Part shown: positions 9,461 to 19,116 of the stretch, in pieces | How the letters are laid out: every line of letters starts with the position of its first letter | Numbering within the stretch: position 1 is the stretch's first letter | Assembly: GCA_030065775.1 (NCBI GenBank) | Contig: JASJDL010000005.1 | Span: forward strand, 1 to 40,969 | Source: Flavobacteriaceae bacterium | Lineage (GTDB): Bacteria > Bacteroidota > Bacteroidia > Flavobacteriales > Flavobacteriaceae | Length of the DNA: 40,969 nucleotides | Direction of reading: 5' to 3' | The notes under the pieces: model-generated | Seen by the model: only the letters and a program-made list of their open reading frames with translations | Told to the model about the DNA's origin: nothing | The model's database searches: none | Made by a program: the position numbers and the translations under genes

Positions 9461-10108
9461 CTATTTTTTAACCGTTGCGACCGTTGCAAATTGAGGATAC
9501 CGAATATCATTGGCCAGAAATAATAGTGGAATATTATATAGAATAGGCCTAAGCGACCCTGTTCTATTGATGCCTTTGTGGCTAATGACCTTATAACCTA
9601 AATTTTCGTACATATTTTTAATGCTCTTTTTAGTAAAAAACCGAAGATGGGTTTTATCCATTACACCAAAGTTTTGGTATTCGAACTTCTTACTAAAAAT
9701 GAGCGGTATTAAAACGCTGTGAAATCGTATGTTAGGTATAGAACTAATCACAACGCCGCCTTCGGCTAATTTATTTTTCATTTTTTCAAGCACCATATAC
9801 GGATCGACCAAATGCTCCAAAACGTCATTAAAATAGATCACGTCAAAATAATTATCGGGCAGTTCATCCAGAAATTTTTCACAAGGTCCTGAAAACACTT
9901 TATCAAGTTTTTTCTCGGCCTTTTTTGCTTCTTCATTCATATATTCAATACCCCACACCTCTGCATTGTTTCGCTCTTTGACGGCACTGGCAAAAGAACC
10001 GTCTGAACATCCAACATCTAAAATCTTCTTGGCGTCTTTCGGCAGATAACTGAGCATTTCTATACGGTCATTGCTGTAGTATTCATTAGATTTATTCTCG
10101 TAATCCAT
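9461..10108 (-). CDS. Class I SAM-dependent methyltransferase
   Basis: ILDVGCSDGSFASAVKE motif I, VIYFNDVLEHLVDPYMVLEKM. Confidence 0.88.
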   Translation of the reverse strand: MDYENKSNEYYSNDRIEMLSYLPKDAKKILDVGCSDGSFASAVKERNNAEVWGIEYMNEEAKKAEKKLDKVFSGPCEKFLDELPDNYFDVIYFNDVLEHLVDPYMVLEKMKNKLAEGGVVISSIPNIRFHSVLIPLIFSKKFEYQNFGVMDKTHLRFFTKKSIKNMYENLGYKVISHKGINRTGSLRPILYNIPLLFLANDIRYPQFATVATVKK

Positions 10109-10112
10109 ATAC

Positions 10113-11057
10113 TTATCTTATTACTACTTTTTGCCTTTGTTTTAATGATTCAGACAGTGGCATTCCTTTTAAAAGCATCAAAAAGAATTTCCAATACTTT
10201 GGTTTTACTAATGAGGTAAAAAAGTATCGAATAATATAGTAGCTATTCAATAGTTTTTTATGCCACCAACCGTAGTGTTTTTCTATATAGTAAAACAACG
10301 AAATTTTTTGTTCGATTTTAATGAGAACATTTCGTTCTATGGTTGCACTTTTATAATGTAAATATTCTACTGAAGGTACCAGGTATGTGAACTTATGATG
10401 TTTTTTTAATAGGGTTCTACTGACATCTGACTCTTCATAATACAGAAATAAATTGGTGTCAAATCCACCAATTTTATGAAAATCTTCTGCATCAATGAAT
10501 AGAAAAGAGCCTTGTACATAATGCACCCTTATTGGTTTTTCATAAGTAATCTTTCTATTTAAATACTTCTTTGGGAACAATTTTTCTAGTAAAGGCCTTC
10601 TTAAAATCTCTCTTTGCAGGGAAGAGAAATGGTCTATGGTTTCCCTGAAATTGCCTTTTTCATCCAGCATTTGTGGTGAGCATACCGCGGCGTCAGGGTG
10701 GTTTTCCATAAAGTTTTTCAACTGGCTCAGGCAATTTTCCGTTACCTGTAAGGTATCATTGTTTATAAACGCGTAGTACTTGCAATTCGACGCATATTGA
10801 ACACCTAGCATATTCCCTGCGCCAAAACCTAAATTGATCTTGCTTTCAACCAGCTCAACTTTATCTAAGTCCGCCAGCCCTTCTCTAAGTTTGAAAATAT
10901 CTTCGTTTGAGGAAGCGTTGTCTACCACCAAGATCTCATAGTCAAGTTGATCTTTTTGTATCGCGAGGATCGATTTTACAGCATCGATGCTATAATTTGC
11001 ATTATTATAATTTATTATGATACAGGAAACATCTTTCACGAGCAATCTAGTTTTCAA
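10113..11057 (-). CDS. Glycosyltransferase family 2 (rhamnosyltransferase-like)
   Basis: CIIINYNNANYSIDAVKSIL, ILVVDNASSNED, AFINNDTLQ, GSFLFIDAEDFHKIGGFDTNLFLYYEESDVSRTLLKK. Confidence 0.9.
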   Translation of the reverse strand: MKTRLLVKDVSCIIINYNNANYSIDAVKSILAIQKDQLDYEILVVDNASSNEDIFKLREGLADLDKVELVESKINLGFGAGNMLGVQYASNCKYYAFINNDTLQVTENCLSQLKNFMENHPDAAVCSPQMLDEKGNFRETIDHFSSLQREILRRPLLEKLFPKKYLNRKITYEKPIRVHYVQGSFLFIDAEDFHKIGGFDTNLFLYYEESDVSRTLLKKHHKFTYLVPSVEYLHYKSATIERNVLIKIEQKISLFYYIEKHYGWWHKKLLNSYYIIRYFFTSLVKPKYWKFFLMLLKGMPLSESLKQRQKVVIR

Positions 11058-12093
11058 TGGCTGCCCAAAACTGCGAAATATTTTCTACACTGTAAAACTT
11101 TGAGGTCGCCAAAGTGGCTGCTGACTTCTCCTTTTGATACGATTCAGACAAAATGGATGTAAGCTTTGCTTCGAGGGCACCCTCATTATACAAGTAACCG
11201 ATATCATCATTGATAATACTTCTTGGCCCCGCATGATTTGTGGAAATTGGTATAACACCCTGTGACATACTTTCGATAATGACTATACCAAATAGTTCTT
11301 CCCATTTTTCGGTTTTAAGGGAATTTAGAACCAAATAGCGATGCTGTTGTAAAAGACTTTTCAGTAGAGCTGCATCATTAATTTTTCCTTTAAATCTAAT
11401 ATTGAGGTGTTTATCAGCATATGATTTCACTAAGTTCTCCAACTTTCCGTCGCCAATGATGGTCAGGGTTTTATCCTTTCTGTTAGCAAAGAAATTTAAC
11501 AGTTCTTGAATACCTTTTTGTGGTACCAGCCGCCCTATATAAATGCAATCAAAATCGCGCTCTTTTTCTTCTGTTTGTAAAAAATCGTCACGTAGCGTAT
11601 GATGAACAATTGAAATCGTATTTTCCTTTAAACCAAAATTCTCAAGTAATTGTTCTTTAGTCACCGAAGAGACGGCAAAAATATGTGCAACCCGCTGCTC
11701 CAGAAATTCACGCCAAGTGTGCATTACTTTGGCATTGCCATTAACGGTTTTTGGCTGAAAGCTGCCGTCCCAACAAGTCCAAGAAGAGTGATAATAAATT
11801 GTGTGTTTTCTGAGCAGTGGAAGCAGACGCGTAAGCTTTTTGTCAAATGGTGCAATTCCAAATACGATCTTTTTATTCTTACTAAATACAAGTGTTATTA
11901 AGAAACTCAAATTCAATAACTGCTTCTTAAATAGCGAGAAGTTTAATTTAATGATTGATTTATATAAATTTCCAACCACAGAAAATTCCCGATGCTTTAA
12001 GGTTTTTCCTTTTTGCTGTAAAAAATAATCTAAGGCCTTATAATGGTTCGGAGCACCATTTTTATGAAGCACATAAACTGTTGTTTGCGACAT
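11047..12093 (-). CDS. Glycosyltransferase family 4-like (GT-B)
   Basis: DCIYIGRLVPQKGIQELL, GDGKLENLVKSYA, ELFGIVIIESMSQGVIPISTNHAGPRSII. Overlaps the next gene by 11 nt. Confidence 0.88.
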   Translation of the reverse strand: MSQTTVYVLHKNGAPNHYKALDYFLQQKGKTLKHREFSVVGNLYKSIIKLNFSLFKKQLLNLSFLITLVFSKNKKIVFGIAPFDKKLTRLLPLLRKHTIYYHSSWTCWDGSFQPKTVNGNAKVMHTWREFLEQRVAHIFAVSSVTKEQLLENFGLKENTISIVHHTLRDDFLQTEEKERDFDCIYIGRLVPQKGIQELLNFFANRKDKTLTIIGDGKLENLVKSYADKHLNIRFKGKINDAALLKSLLQQHRYLVLNSLKTEKWEELFGIVIIESMSQGVIPISTNHAGPRSIINDDIGYLYNEGALEAKLTSILSESYQKEKSAATLATSKFYSVENISQFWAAIEN

Positions 12094-12154
12094 TCACTTG
12101 ACTTTCGGCAAAGATAGTTTTAAATTTTATATTTAATATCTTGCGCTGCGATAC

Positions 12155-12922
12155 ATGAAAAAAGTACTCCATAAGAACTTCAGTGATTTAGAACCTGAAC
12201 TTGATGAGATTGTTAAAAATTTTGACAAACCAGGCGTTATTTTCGATTATGAGAAACGCAATAAAATGCGTGCCGTTAAGGTAGGTGATTTAAATATAAA
12301 CGTAAAATCATTTAAGATCCCAAATATTGTTAACCAGATTGCTTATAAGTTTTTCAGAAAGTCAAAAGCAGAGCGGTCTTATTCGTATGCCAATACGCTT
12401 CTAGAAAAAGGTGTAAATACCCCGCAACCTATCGCCTATTATGAATTTTTCTCATCTTATGGTATAAAAAATAGCTATTACTTCAGTGAGCAGATCGATT
12501 TTGATATTATGTATCGTACATTAGTCGCTGACCCGGAGTATCCTGATCATGAAAAAATTCTAAGGCAGTTTACGCGATTTACTTACAAAATGCATGAGGC
12601 GGGAATTTATTTCAAAGACCACTCACCGGGAAACACATTGATAAAAAAAATCGGTGACAACTACGATTTTTACTTGGTTGACCTGAATAGAATGAAATTC
12701 TTTGATCTCGATTTTAACGCACGCGTGACCAACTTTTCAAGATTGACACCAAAAGAGGACATGGTAGCTGTAATGAGCGATGAATATGCTCAACTTATTG
12801 ATCAGCCCTATGAAAAAGTTTTTAAAAAAATGTGGAAAGAGACCGAAGCTTTTCAATACCGCTTTTTCAGAAAAAAGCGTTGGAAGAAAAGATTGCTAGG
12901 CAAGCCGATTACGGTTGACTAA
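12155..12922 (+). CDS. Lipopolysaccharide/Kdo kinase-like protein (protein-kinase fold)
   Basis: FDIMYRTLVAD, MHEAGIYFKDHSPGNTLIKK catalytic-loop-like HxxGIxxxDxxxxN and VDLNRMKFFDLD metal-binding segment. Lies inside an LPS glycosylation cluster. Confidence 0.78.
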   Translation: MKKVLHKNFSDLEPELDEIVKNFDKPGVIFDYEKRNKMRAVKVGDLNINVKSFKIPNIVNQIAYKFFRKSKAERSYSYANTLLEKGVNTPQPIAYYEFFSSYGIKNSYYFSEQIDFDIMYRTLVADPEYPDHEKILRQFTRFTYKMHEAGIYFKDHSPGNTLIKKIGDNYDFYLVDLNRMKFFDLDFNARVTNFSRLTPKEDMVAVMSDEYAQLIDQPYEKVFKKMWKETEAFQYRFFRKKRWKKRLLGKPITVD

Positions 12923-14786
12923 GCCTCAGTTTTTTTAATTCTACAAAACGTTGTTTTACGCCAAAAGCATTCAACTTAGCCATTGTAAAACCTGCTTTAC
13001 CGTCTAAAAATCCACGACGTATGACATAATGATGAAAAAATCTGTAAAAGGGTTTTACGTGCAGATGGAATACGTTCGGACGTACGTTTTTTTCAATTAA
13101 TTCTTTAGCTCTCAGGCGAGCATAGGCTTCTAATTTCTGTTTGTACTTCTCTTTATCTTGGTAAGAAAAATGTAAGATTTTACCTTTGACAATAGCACTG
13201 CGTCCCTTAACAATCAAGGTTTCATGTACGTATTTTTTCTCGTCGTAGTGTGCAAAATTTTTATTAAACAAACGGGTGACCTTATCCGTTTGAAAACCGC
13301 CATATTTCAACGGCTTGTCTCCAAAATAAAATTGACGGTATACATCGTAAGCAACTGTTTTATTTTCAGAGGACAATGCCTTGTAAATTTCATATTGTAA
13401 AGATTTCGGTAGTCGTTCATCAGCATCTACAAATAAGATCCAATCATTTTTCGCTTGCGAGATGGCAAAGTTTCGCTGGCTGGAATAATTTACAAATTCC
13501 TTTTGAATGAATGTTACTTCGGGGTGGCTTTTCAGAACATCAATTGTCCCGTCATTGCTATACGAGTCCACAATGATCAACTCATCTGCGAACTGCAGGT
13601 TTCTGATCAATGAAGGTAAGTTTTTAGCTTCATTCTTCGTGATAACAATCGCCGAAAATGGCTGCCTCCCGGACATTTCTTTGTTCTTAATCAATAAGTT
13701 GAGATCCAGGCTACTACCATTTTTTAAATTGAAATCTAAAAACTGTTTTAATTGATTATAAATAAAGTCGGGCTTAAAATGCTGGTATAATGAAATAGAT
13801 TTCTTTTTTAATTCTTTTTCTGAAGCACCTTCAAATAATTCTGGTTTAAATTGCTGTAAATGAACAGATTTATGAAAATCCCCATCCTCAAAAGTGGCCC
13901 ACATTTCTTGTGAAATCCATGGCGAAAAAACAATAAATGACGGTTTGCTTAAAGCTTTAGCCATATTGATGGCGCCACCGTCATTACCAATAATCATAGC
14001 GCATTCATTCATTAAAGCGATATAATCGCGCAAACTTTTACCAAGAAGGTCAAAAAAGATGGCTTTTTGAGTGGATGGTTTACACCCGTCATAAATCTCT
14101 TGTGCCTGTGTCAATTGATTAGGAATATAATTGAATAGAACATTGATGTCTTCTTGTTCCACGATATAGTCGATTAGTTTTGACATGTAGTTCAGCGGAT
14201 AGGTCTTATTCGCTGAGCTACCTAAAATCGAGATCATAATTGTTCTTTTAGATCTATCGACTTTATGTTCTTCCAATAACGCTTGGGCCTTTGCTTGTTC
14301 CTCTTTAGTAACATGCAACGTCGGGACGGGGTCGATCGCTACATTTAAATTCAGAGGGTCTAATAATGACAATCTACGTTCTATAATCAACCCCAAATTA
14401 CTCAGCGGACCCCCATACGTGTTTACGATATCTGTGTACAAAAAATTTCTACCTCGTTTTCTGTAAGAAATTCTTCTTTTAGCTCCAGAGAAGAACGTGG
14501 TCAGCCAGCTTTCTAATTTTGAGTAGGAATCTATGAGCACATCATACTTTTCTTTTCGGATCTGCATTAAGAACTGATAAAGGGCATATCTACTTTTGCG
14601 CTCTTTCTCAGAAAAAAGAATGAGCTTGTCAATGTTTGGATTACCCTCTAATACGGGAGTGGTCGATTCATAGACCATATAATGGACCTCTGAATCAGGC
14701 AAGGACTTTTTAAGATTTTTACAAAGTATGGAACAGACCAGCACATCGCCGATCATCTTTTGTTGTATGACAAGAATTTTTTTCAA
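12909..14786 (-). CDS. Bifunctional fusion: GT9 heptosyltransferase-like N-terminal half plus GT2 (WaaE/KdtX-like) C-terminal half
   Basis: N-terminal KKILVIQQKMIGDVLVCSILCKNLKKSLP and IGNDGGAINMAKALSKPSFIVFSPW (GT9). After about residue 370, FSAIVITKNEAKNLPSLIRNLQFADELIIVDSYSNDGT and FVDADERLP (GT2), in one uninterrupted frame. Confidence 0.87.
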   Translation of the reverse strand: MKKILVIQQKMIGDVLVCSILCKNLKKSLPDSEVHYMVYESTTPVLEGNPNIDKLILFSEKERKSRYALYQFLMQIRKEKYDVLIDSYSKLESWLTTFFSGAKRRISYRKRGRNFLYTDIVNTYGGPLSNLGLIIERRLSLLDPLNLNVAIDPVPTLHVTKEEQAKAQALLEEHKVDRSKRTIMISILGSSANKTYPLNYMSKLIDYIVEQEDINVLFNYIPNQLTQAQEIYDGCKPSTQKAIFFDLLGKSLRDYIALMNECAMIIGNDGGAINMAKALSKPSFIVFSPWISQEMWATFEDGDFHKSVHLQQFKPELFEGASEKELKKKSISLYQHFKPDFIYNQLKQFLDFNLKNGSSLDLNLLIKNKEMSGRQPFSAIVITKNEAKNLPSLIRNLQFADELIIVDSYSNDGTIDVLKSHPEVTFIQKEFVNYSSQRNFAISQAKNDWILFVDADERLPKSLQYEIYKALSSENKTVAYDVYRQFYFGDKPLKYGGFQTDKVTRLFNKNFAHYDEKKYVHETLIVKGRSAIVKGKILHFSYQDKEKYKQKLEAYARLRAKELIEKNVRPNVFHLHVKPFYRFFHHYVIRRGFLDGKAGFTMAKLNAFGVKQRFVELKKLRLSQP

Positions 14787-14795
14787 TACAACCCC

Positions 14796-15611
14796 TTATA
14801 CCGCTACATCATATTCACGTAAAGCATCATTTAAAGATGTCTTTTTATTGGTGCTTTCTTTACGCTTTCCGATGATCAATGCACACGGAACCTGGTAGTC
14901 TCCAGCAGCAAATTTTTTAGTATAACTCCCTGGAATAACAACAGACCTGGCTGGTACCCGCCCTTTCATTTCAACAGGTTGATCTTGGGTGACATCAATG
15001 ATTTTTGTGCTCATTGTCAATACTACATTCGCTCCAAGCACAGCTTCCTTTTCAACGCGTACACCTTCAACAACTATGCAACGGGAGCCGATAAAACATC
15101 CGTCTTCTATGATGACAGGTGCCGCTTGTAATGGTTCCAAAACTCCTCCGATACCAACACCCCCTGATAAATGCACATTTTTTCCAATCTGGGCGCAAGA
15201 GCCTACGGTGGCCCAGGTATCTACCATAGTACCCTCATCAACATAAGCTCCAATATTAACATAGCTCGGCATTAAGATCGTTCCTTTAGAAATATAGGCG
15301 CCATGACGGGCAACCGCATGAGGTACGACGCGAATCTCCTTTTCTTTGTAGCCACGTTTCAATGGAATCTTGTCGTGATACTCAAAGATTCCTGCTTCTA
15401 AAACCTCCATCTTCTGAATAGGAAAATATAATACAACAGCTTTTTTTACCCACTCATTTACTTGCCAACTGCCTTCTAATGGCTCCGCAACCCGTAACTG
15501 ACCGACATCTAGCAAATCAATTACTTCGCGGATAGCGTTTTGAGTGGATATTTCCTTTAATAAGTCTCTATTTTCCCAAGCAGATTCAATAGTTTTCTGT
15601 AAAGCTGTCAT
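14796..15611 (-). CDS. dapD: 2,3,4,5-tetrahydropyridine-2,6-dicarboxylate N-succinyltransferase
   Basis: Hexapeptide repeat protein with RVVPHAVARHGAYISKGTILMPSYVNIGAYVDEGTMVDTWATVGSCAQIG. The track ORF extends to 15659, but the family-typical start is MTALQKTIE at 15611. Confidence 0.94.
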   Translation of the reverse strand: MTALQKTIESAWENRDLLKEISTQNAIREVIDLLDVGQLRVAEPLEGSWQVNEWVKKAVVLYFPIQKMEVLEAGIFEYHDKIPLKRGYKEKEIRVVPHAVARHGAYISKGTILMPSYVNIGAYVDEGTMVDTWATVGSCAQIGKNVHLSGGVGIGGVLEPLQAAPVIIEDGCFIGSRCIVVEGVRVEKEAVLGANVVLTMSTKIIDVTQDQPVEMKGRVPARSVVIPGSYTKKFAAGDYQVPCALIIGKRKESTNKKTSLNDALREYDVAV

Positions 15612-15687
15612 TTCCAATTTTATTTTAGGCAAATATAACGGCTTCACAATTATTGGCACAACTTTCGCTAGGTAAAAACAGAAAACT

Positions 15688-15695
15688 TACTTTTG
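15688..15695 (+). promoter_or_regulatory. Bacteroidota -7 box candidate (TAnnTTTG) upstream of ruvX
   Basis: tacttttg, 15 nt before the GTG start at 15710. No convincing -33 TTG at the expected distance. Confidence 0.35.
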
Positions 15696-15709
15696 TTTAA
15701 ATTTTTACT

Positions 15710-16123
15710 GTGGGAAGAATACTAGCGATCGATTACGGAAAGAAAAGAACGGGAATAGCGGTGACAGATGAATTGCAAATCATTGCATCAGGATTGACCA
15801 CTGTTCCTACGGAAACTATAGTTCAGTTCTTAACAGAATACATTGCAAAAGAACAGGTAGAACTAATTATTATTGGTGAGCCCAAGCAACTAGACAATAG
15901 GCCTTCAGAAAGTGAAGAATTAATCCGTCCTTTTATTGCAACACTTAAAAAAACATTTCCCGAAATTCCCGTCAAGCGGATTGATGAACGCTTCACCTCG
16001 AAGTTAGCGGTTCAAACGATGATCGATAGCGGGCTCAAAAAAAAACAACGCCGTAAGAAAGGCCTCGTTGATGAAATTAGCGCTACCATTATTTTGCAAT
16101 CGTATCTCTACAGCAATCAATAA
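15710..16123 (+). CDS. ruvX: Holliday junction resolvase-like RuvX/YqgF
   Basis: GRILAIDYGKKRTGIAVTDELQIIA, RIDERFTSKLA, KKKQRRKKGLVDEISATIILQSYL. GTG start. Confidence 0.94.
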   Translation: MGRILAIDYGKKRTGIAVTDELQIIASGLTTVPTETIVQFLTEYIAKEQVELIIIGEPKQLDNRPSESEELIRPFIATLKKTFPEIPVKRIDERFTSKLAVQTMIDSGLKKKQRRKKGLVDEISATIILQSYLYSNQ

Positions 16124-16201
16124 AAATTACAAGGCCTGTAAAAGTGCTCTTTTTAAGAATATTTTGGAATTTCTTATTTCATAATTGCATTTTATTATTT
16201 G

Positions 16202-16209
16202 TACTTTTG
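16202..16209 (+). promoter_or_regulatory. Bacteroidota -7 box candidate upstream of def
   Basis: tacttttg (TAnnTTTG), 23 nt before the likely def start at 16232 (or 16 nt before 16226). Confidence 0.4.
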
Positions 16210-16225
16210 CAGCCAATACAAAAAA

Positions 16226-16810
16226 ATGACAATGGTTTTACCAATTGTAGCTTATGGCGATCCTGTTTTGAGAAAAGTGGGAAAAGATATCGATGAAGAT
16301 TATTCTCAGCTAAAGGAGCTCATCGAAAATATGAGAGACACCATGAAAAATGCCAGAGGTGTTGGCTTGGCCGCGCCTCAGATCGGCAAAGCGATCCGAT
16401 TGTTTTTGGTAGACACGTCTCCTTTTGCGGAAGATGATGAACTGGATAAAGAAGAACAGGAGTTTTTAAAGAACTTTAGCAAGGTATTTATCAATGCGAA
16501 GATTGTAAAAGAAGAAGGTAGTGAATGGGCATTTAGTGAAGGCTGTCTGAGCATTCCAAACATCAATGAAGATGTATTTCGGCCAGAAACAGTAACCATT
16601 GAATACTACGATGAGAACTTTAAGAAACATACCGAGACTGTAAATGGTCTGGCAGCACGAGTTATCCAGCATGAGTATGACCACATTGAAGGAAAATTAT
16701 TTACCGACAAATTGTCCTCATTAAAAAAACGATTGATCAAAAAGAAATTGGAGAATATAAGCAAAGGTAAAGTCGATGTAGACTATCGTATGCGCTTCCC
16801 TAAAAAATAA
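16226..16810 (+). CDS. def: Peptide deformylase
   Basis: ARGVGLAAPQIG, EGCLSIP, RVIQHEYDHIEGKLF catalytic motifs. The track ORF starts at 16199, but MTMVLPIVAYG (16226/16232) fits the family. Confidence 0.95.
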   Translation: MTMVLPIVAYGDPVLRKVGKDIDEDYSQLKELIENMRDTMKNARGVGLAAPQIGKAIRLFLVDTSPFAEDDELDKEEQEFLKNFSKVFINAKIVKEEGSEWAFSEGCLSIPNINEDVFRPETVTIEYYDENFKKHTETVNGLAARVIQHEYDHIEGKLFTDKLSSLKKRLIKKKLENISKGKVDVDYRMRFPKK

Positions 16811-16813
16811 ATT

Positions 16814-17230
16814 ATGACTATAGATAAAATTGTAGCGATTTCCGGTAAACCCGGATTATTTGAAATCCTTTCTCAAACCAAAGGCGGAATCATTGTACGT
16901 TCTTTAGTCGATAACAAACGTTTTCCGGTGAACGCTGTGCAAAATGTAAGTGTATTGAATGATATTGCAATTTATACCTACGAGGAAGAGGTACCTTTAC
17001 GGGAGGTCTTTAAAAATATCGCTGAGAAGGAAAATGGCAAAGAAACTATAAACCACAAAGAAAGCAATAGCACCTTATTGTCTTTTATGTCGGAGGTATT
17101 ACCAAATTTTGATGATGAGCGTGTCTATGCTTCCAATGTCAAGAAAATTGTGCAGTGGTACAATATTCTGGTGCATGCCGAATTTGATTTTGCCACGTTA
17201 GAAGAGGAAGAAGAAACTACAGAAGACTAA
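16814..17230 (+). CDS. DUF5606 domain-containing protein
   Basis: DKIVAISGKPGLFEILSQTKGGIIVRSLVDNKRFPV, a conserved Bacteroidota hypothetical located between def and mazG. Confidence 0.85.
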   Translation: MTIDKIVAISGKPGLFEILSQTKGGIIVRSLVDNKRFPVNAVQNVSVLNDIAIYTYEEEVPLREVFKNIAEKENGKETINHKESNSTLLSFMSEVLPNFDDERVYASNVKKIVQWYNILVHAEFDFATLEEEEETTED

Positions 17231-17231
17231 T

Positions 17232-18011
17232 TTGAATTCCCGAAAAGAACAGCTCGCCGCCCTTGACAGGCTATTAACTATCATGGATGAACTTCGTGAG
17301 AAATGTCCTTGGGATAAAAAGCAAACTATTCAGTCTCTCAGGCATCTGACCATTGAAGAGACCTATGAGCTTGGTGATGCGATTCTCGATAACGACTTGC
17401 AGGAAGTCAAAAAAGAACTTGGTGATTTGTTATGTCATATTGTTTTCTATTCAAAAATAGGCTCTGAAACCAAGGACTTCGATATCGCAGATGTTGCCAA
17501 TTCTATTTCGGAAAAGCTCATTAAACGTCATCCACATATTTATGGTGATGTTGCAGTGAAAGATGAAATAGAGGTCCAGCAGAATTGGGAAAAACTCAAG
17601 CTTAAGGAAGGCAAAAAATCGGTATTAGAAGGTGTTCCGAAAAGCCTGCCTGCCGTGGTTAAGGCCAATAGAATTCAGGATAAAGTGGCAGGTGTCGGTT
17701 TTGACTGGGAAGAACCGCATCAGGTCTTCGATAAGGTCAAAGAAGAATTGGCAGAATTGAATGATGCGATTACAACTGGAAAACAAGAACATATCGAAAA
17801 AGAATTTGGTGATGTGCTATTTTCAATGATCAATTACGCGCGCTTCATTAAAGTAAATCCCGAAAATGCGCTGGAAAAAACCAATAAAAAATTTATCAAG
17901 CGCTTTCAATTTCTCGAAGCCGCGGCTAAAAAAGAAGGAAAAAAATTGGCTGATATGACCTTAGCGGAGATGGATGTACATTGGAATACTTCTAAAAAGT
18001 TGTTCAAATAA
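17232..18011 (+). CDS. mazG: Nucleoside triphosphate pyrophosphohydrolase
   Basis: LREKCPWDKKQTIQSLRHLTIEETYEL and GDLLCHIVFYSKI. Two MazG repeats; TTG start. Confidence 0.95.
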   Translation: MNSRKEQLAALDRLLTIMDELREKCPWDKKQTIQSLRHLTIEETYELGDAILDNDLQEVKKELGDLLCHIVFYSKIGSETKDFDIADVANSISEKLIKRHPHIYGDVAVKDEIEVQQNWEKLKLKEGKKSVLEGVPKSLPAVVKANRIQDKVAGVGFDWEEPHQVFDKVKEELAELNDAITTGKQEHIEKEFGDVLFSMINYARFIKVNPENALEKTNKKFIKRFQFLEAAAKKEGKKLADMTLAEMDVHWNTSKKLFK

Positions 18012-18045
18012 TCTTTGTATTTTTAACGAATAAATTCTATTCGTT

Positions 18046-19116
18046 ATGAAACGTATCTTGCTTTTTACTGTCTTTAGTCTATTACTATGTAGTTCTTGTA
18101 AAAAAGAACCGGCGACTTCCGAAACTGTTGAAAACGTCAGTTCACTCACCGAGACCTCAAAAGAAAACGGGTTTGCCATTGTAATTCATGGCGGCGCGGG
18201 CACGATCAAAAAAGAAAATATGACCTCGGAGCAAGAAGTTGCTTACCGTACTAAATTACAAGAGGCATTAGATGCCGGTTATAAAGTTCTGGAAGAAGGA
18301 GGGTCCAGTCTTGATGCAGTACAAAAATCCGTTAATATTATGGAAGACTCTCCATTATTTAATGCAGGAAAGGGAGCTGTTTTCAATAGTGCAGGCAAAA
18401 ATGAATTAGATGCTTCTATCATGGATGGAAAAACATTAAACTCGGGCGCCATAGCCGGAGTAAAACAAATTAAAAATCCGATTAATGCGGCTAGAATTGT
18501 AATGGATAGTACACGGCATGTGATGATGGCTGGAAAAGGTGCAGAAGATTTTGCCAAATTAAACGGAATTGAATTTGAAGATGATAACTACTTCCATACT
18601 GAAAAGCGGTATAATCAACTATTGAAAGCGCAAGAACGTGAGAAAGTGGTTTTAGACCACTCTGCTTTAATTATTGACACTAAAGAACTGATTGATGATC
18701 ATAAATATGGAACCGTTGGCGCAGTAGCCATCGATAAAGAAGGAAATATAGCAGCAGCCACCTCTACCGGAGGTATGACCAATAAAAAATATGGGCGTGT
18801 AGGCGATTCACCCATCATAGGCGCAGGGACTTATGCAAATAATAAGACATGTGGGGTTTCGGCCACAGGAACAGGTGAGTACTTTATCAGAACCTTGGCG
18901 ACTCATGAAGCGTCTAGCTTAATGCAATATAGAAACCTGTCACTCAAAGAATCACTCGATGGCGTTATGAAGCAAATTGGTGATTTAGGCGGAAGCGGGG
19001 GGTTGATTGCTTTAGATAGAAATGGCAATGTGGCATGGTCTTTCAATTCTACCGGAATGTATCGTGGTTATAAGAAATCGAGCGGTGAAAATGTAGTTAA
19101 GTTTTACGAGGAATAA
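18046..19116 (+). CDS. Isoaspartyl peptidase/L-asparaginase (Ntn-hydrolase), predicted lipoprotein
   Basis: Lipobox-like LLLCSSC, AIVIHGGAGT, DDHKYGTVGAVAIDKEGNIAAATSTGGMTNKKYGRVGDSPIIGAGTYA. Confidence 0.94.
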   Translation: MKRILLFTVFSLLLCSSCKKEPATSETVENVSSLTETSKENGFAIVIHGGAGTIKKENMTSEQEVAYRTKLQEALDAGYKVLEEGGSSLDAVQKSVNIMEDSPLFNAGKGAVFNSAGKNELDASIMDGKTLNSGAIAGVKQIKNPINAARIVMDSTRHVMMAGKGAEDFAKLNGIEFEDDNYFHTEKRYNQLLKAQEREKVVLDHSALIIDTKELIDDHKYGTVGAVAIDKEGNIAAATSTGGMTNKKYGRVGDSPIIGAGTYANNKTCGVSATGTGEYFIRTLATHEASSLMQYRNLSLKESLDGVMKQIGDLGGSGGLIALDRNGNVAWSFNSTGMYRGYKKSSGENVVKFYEE

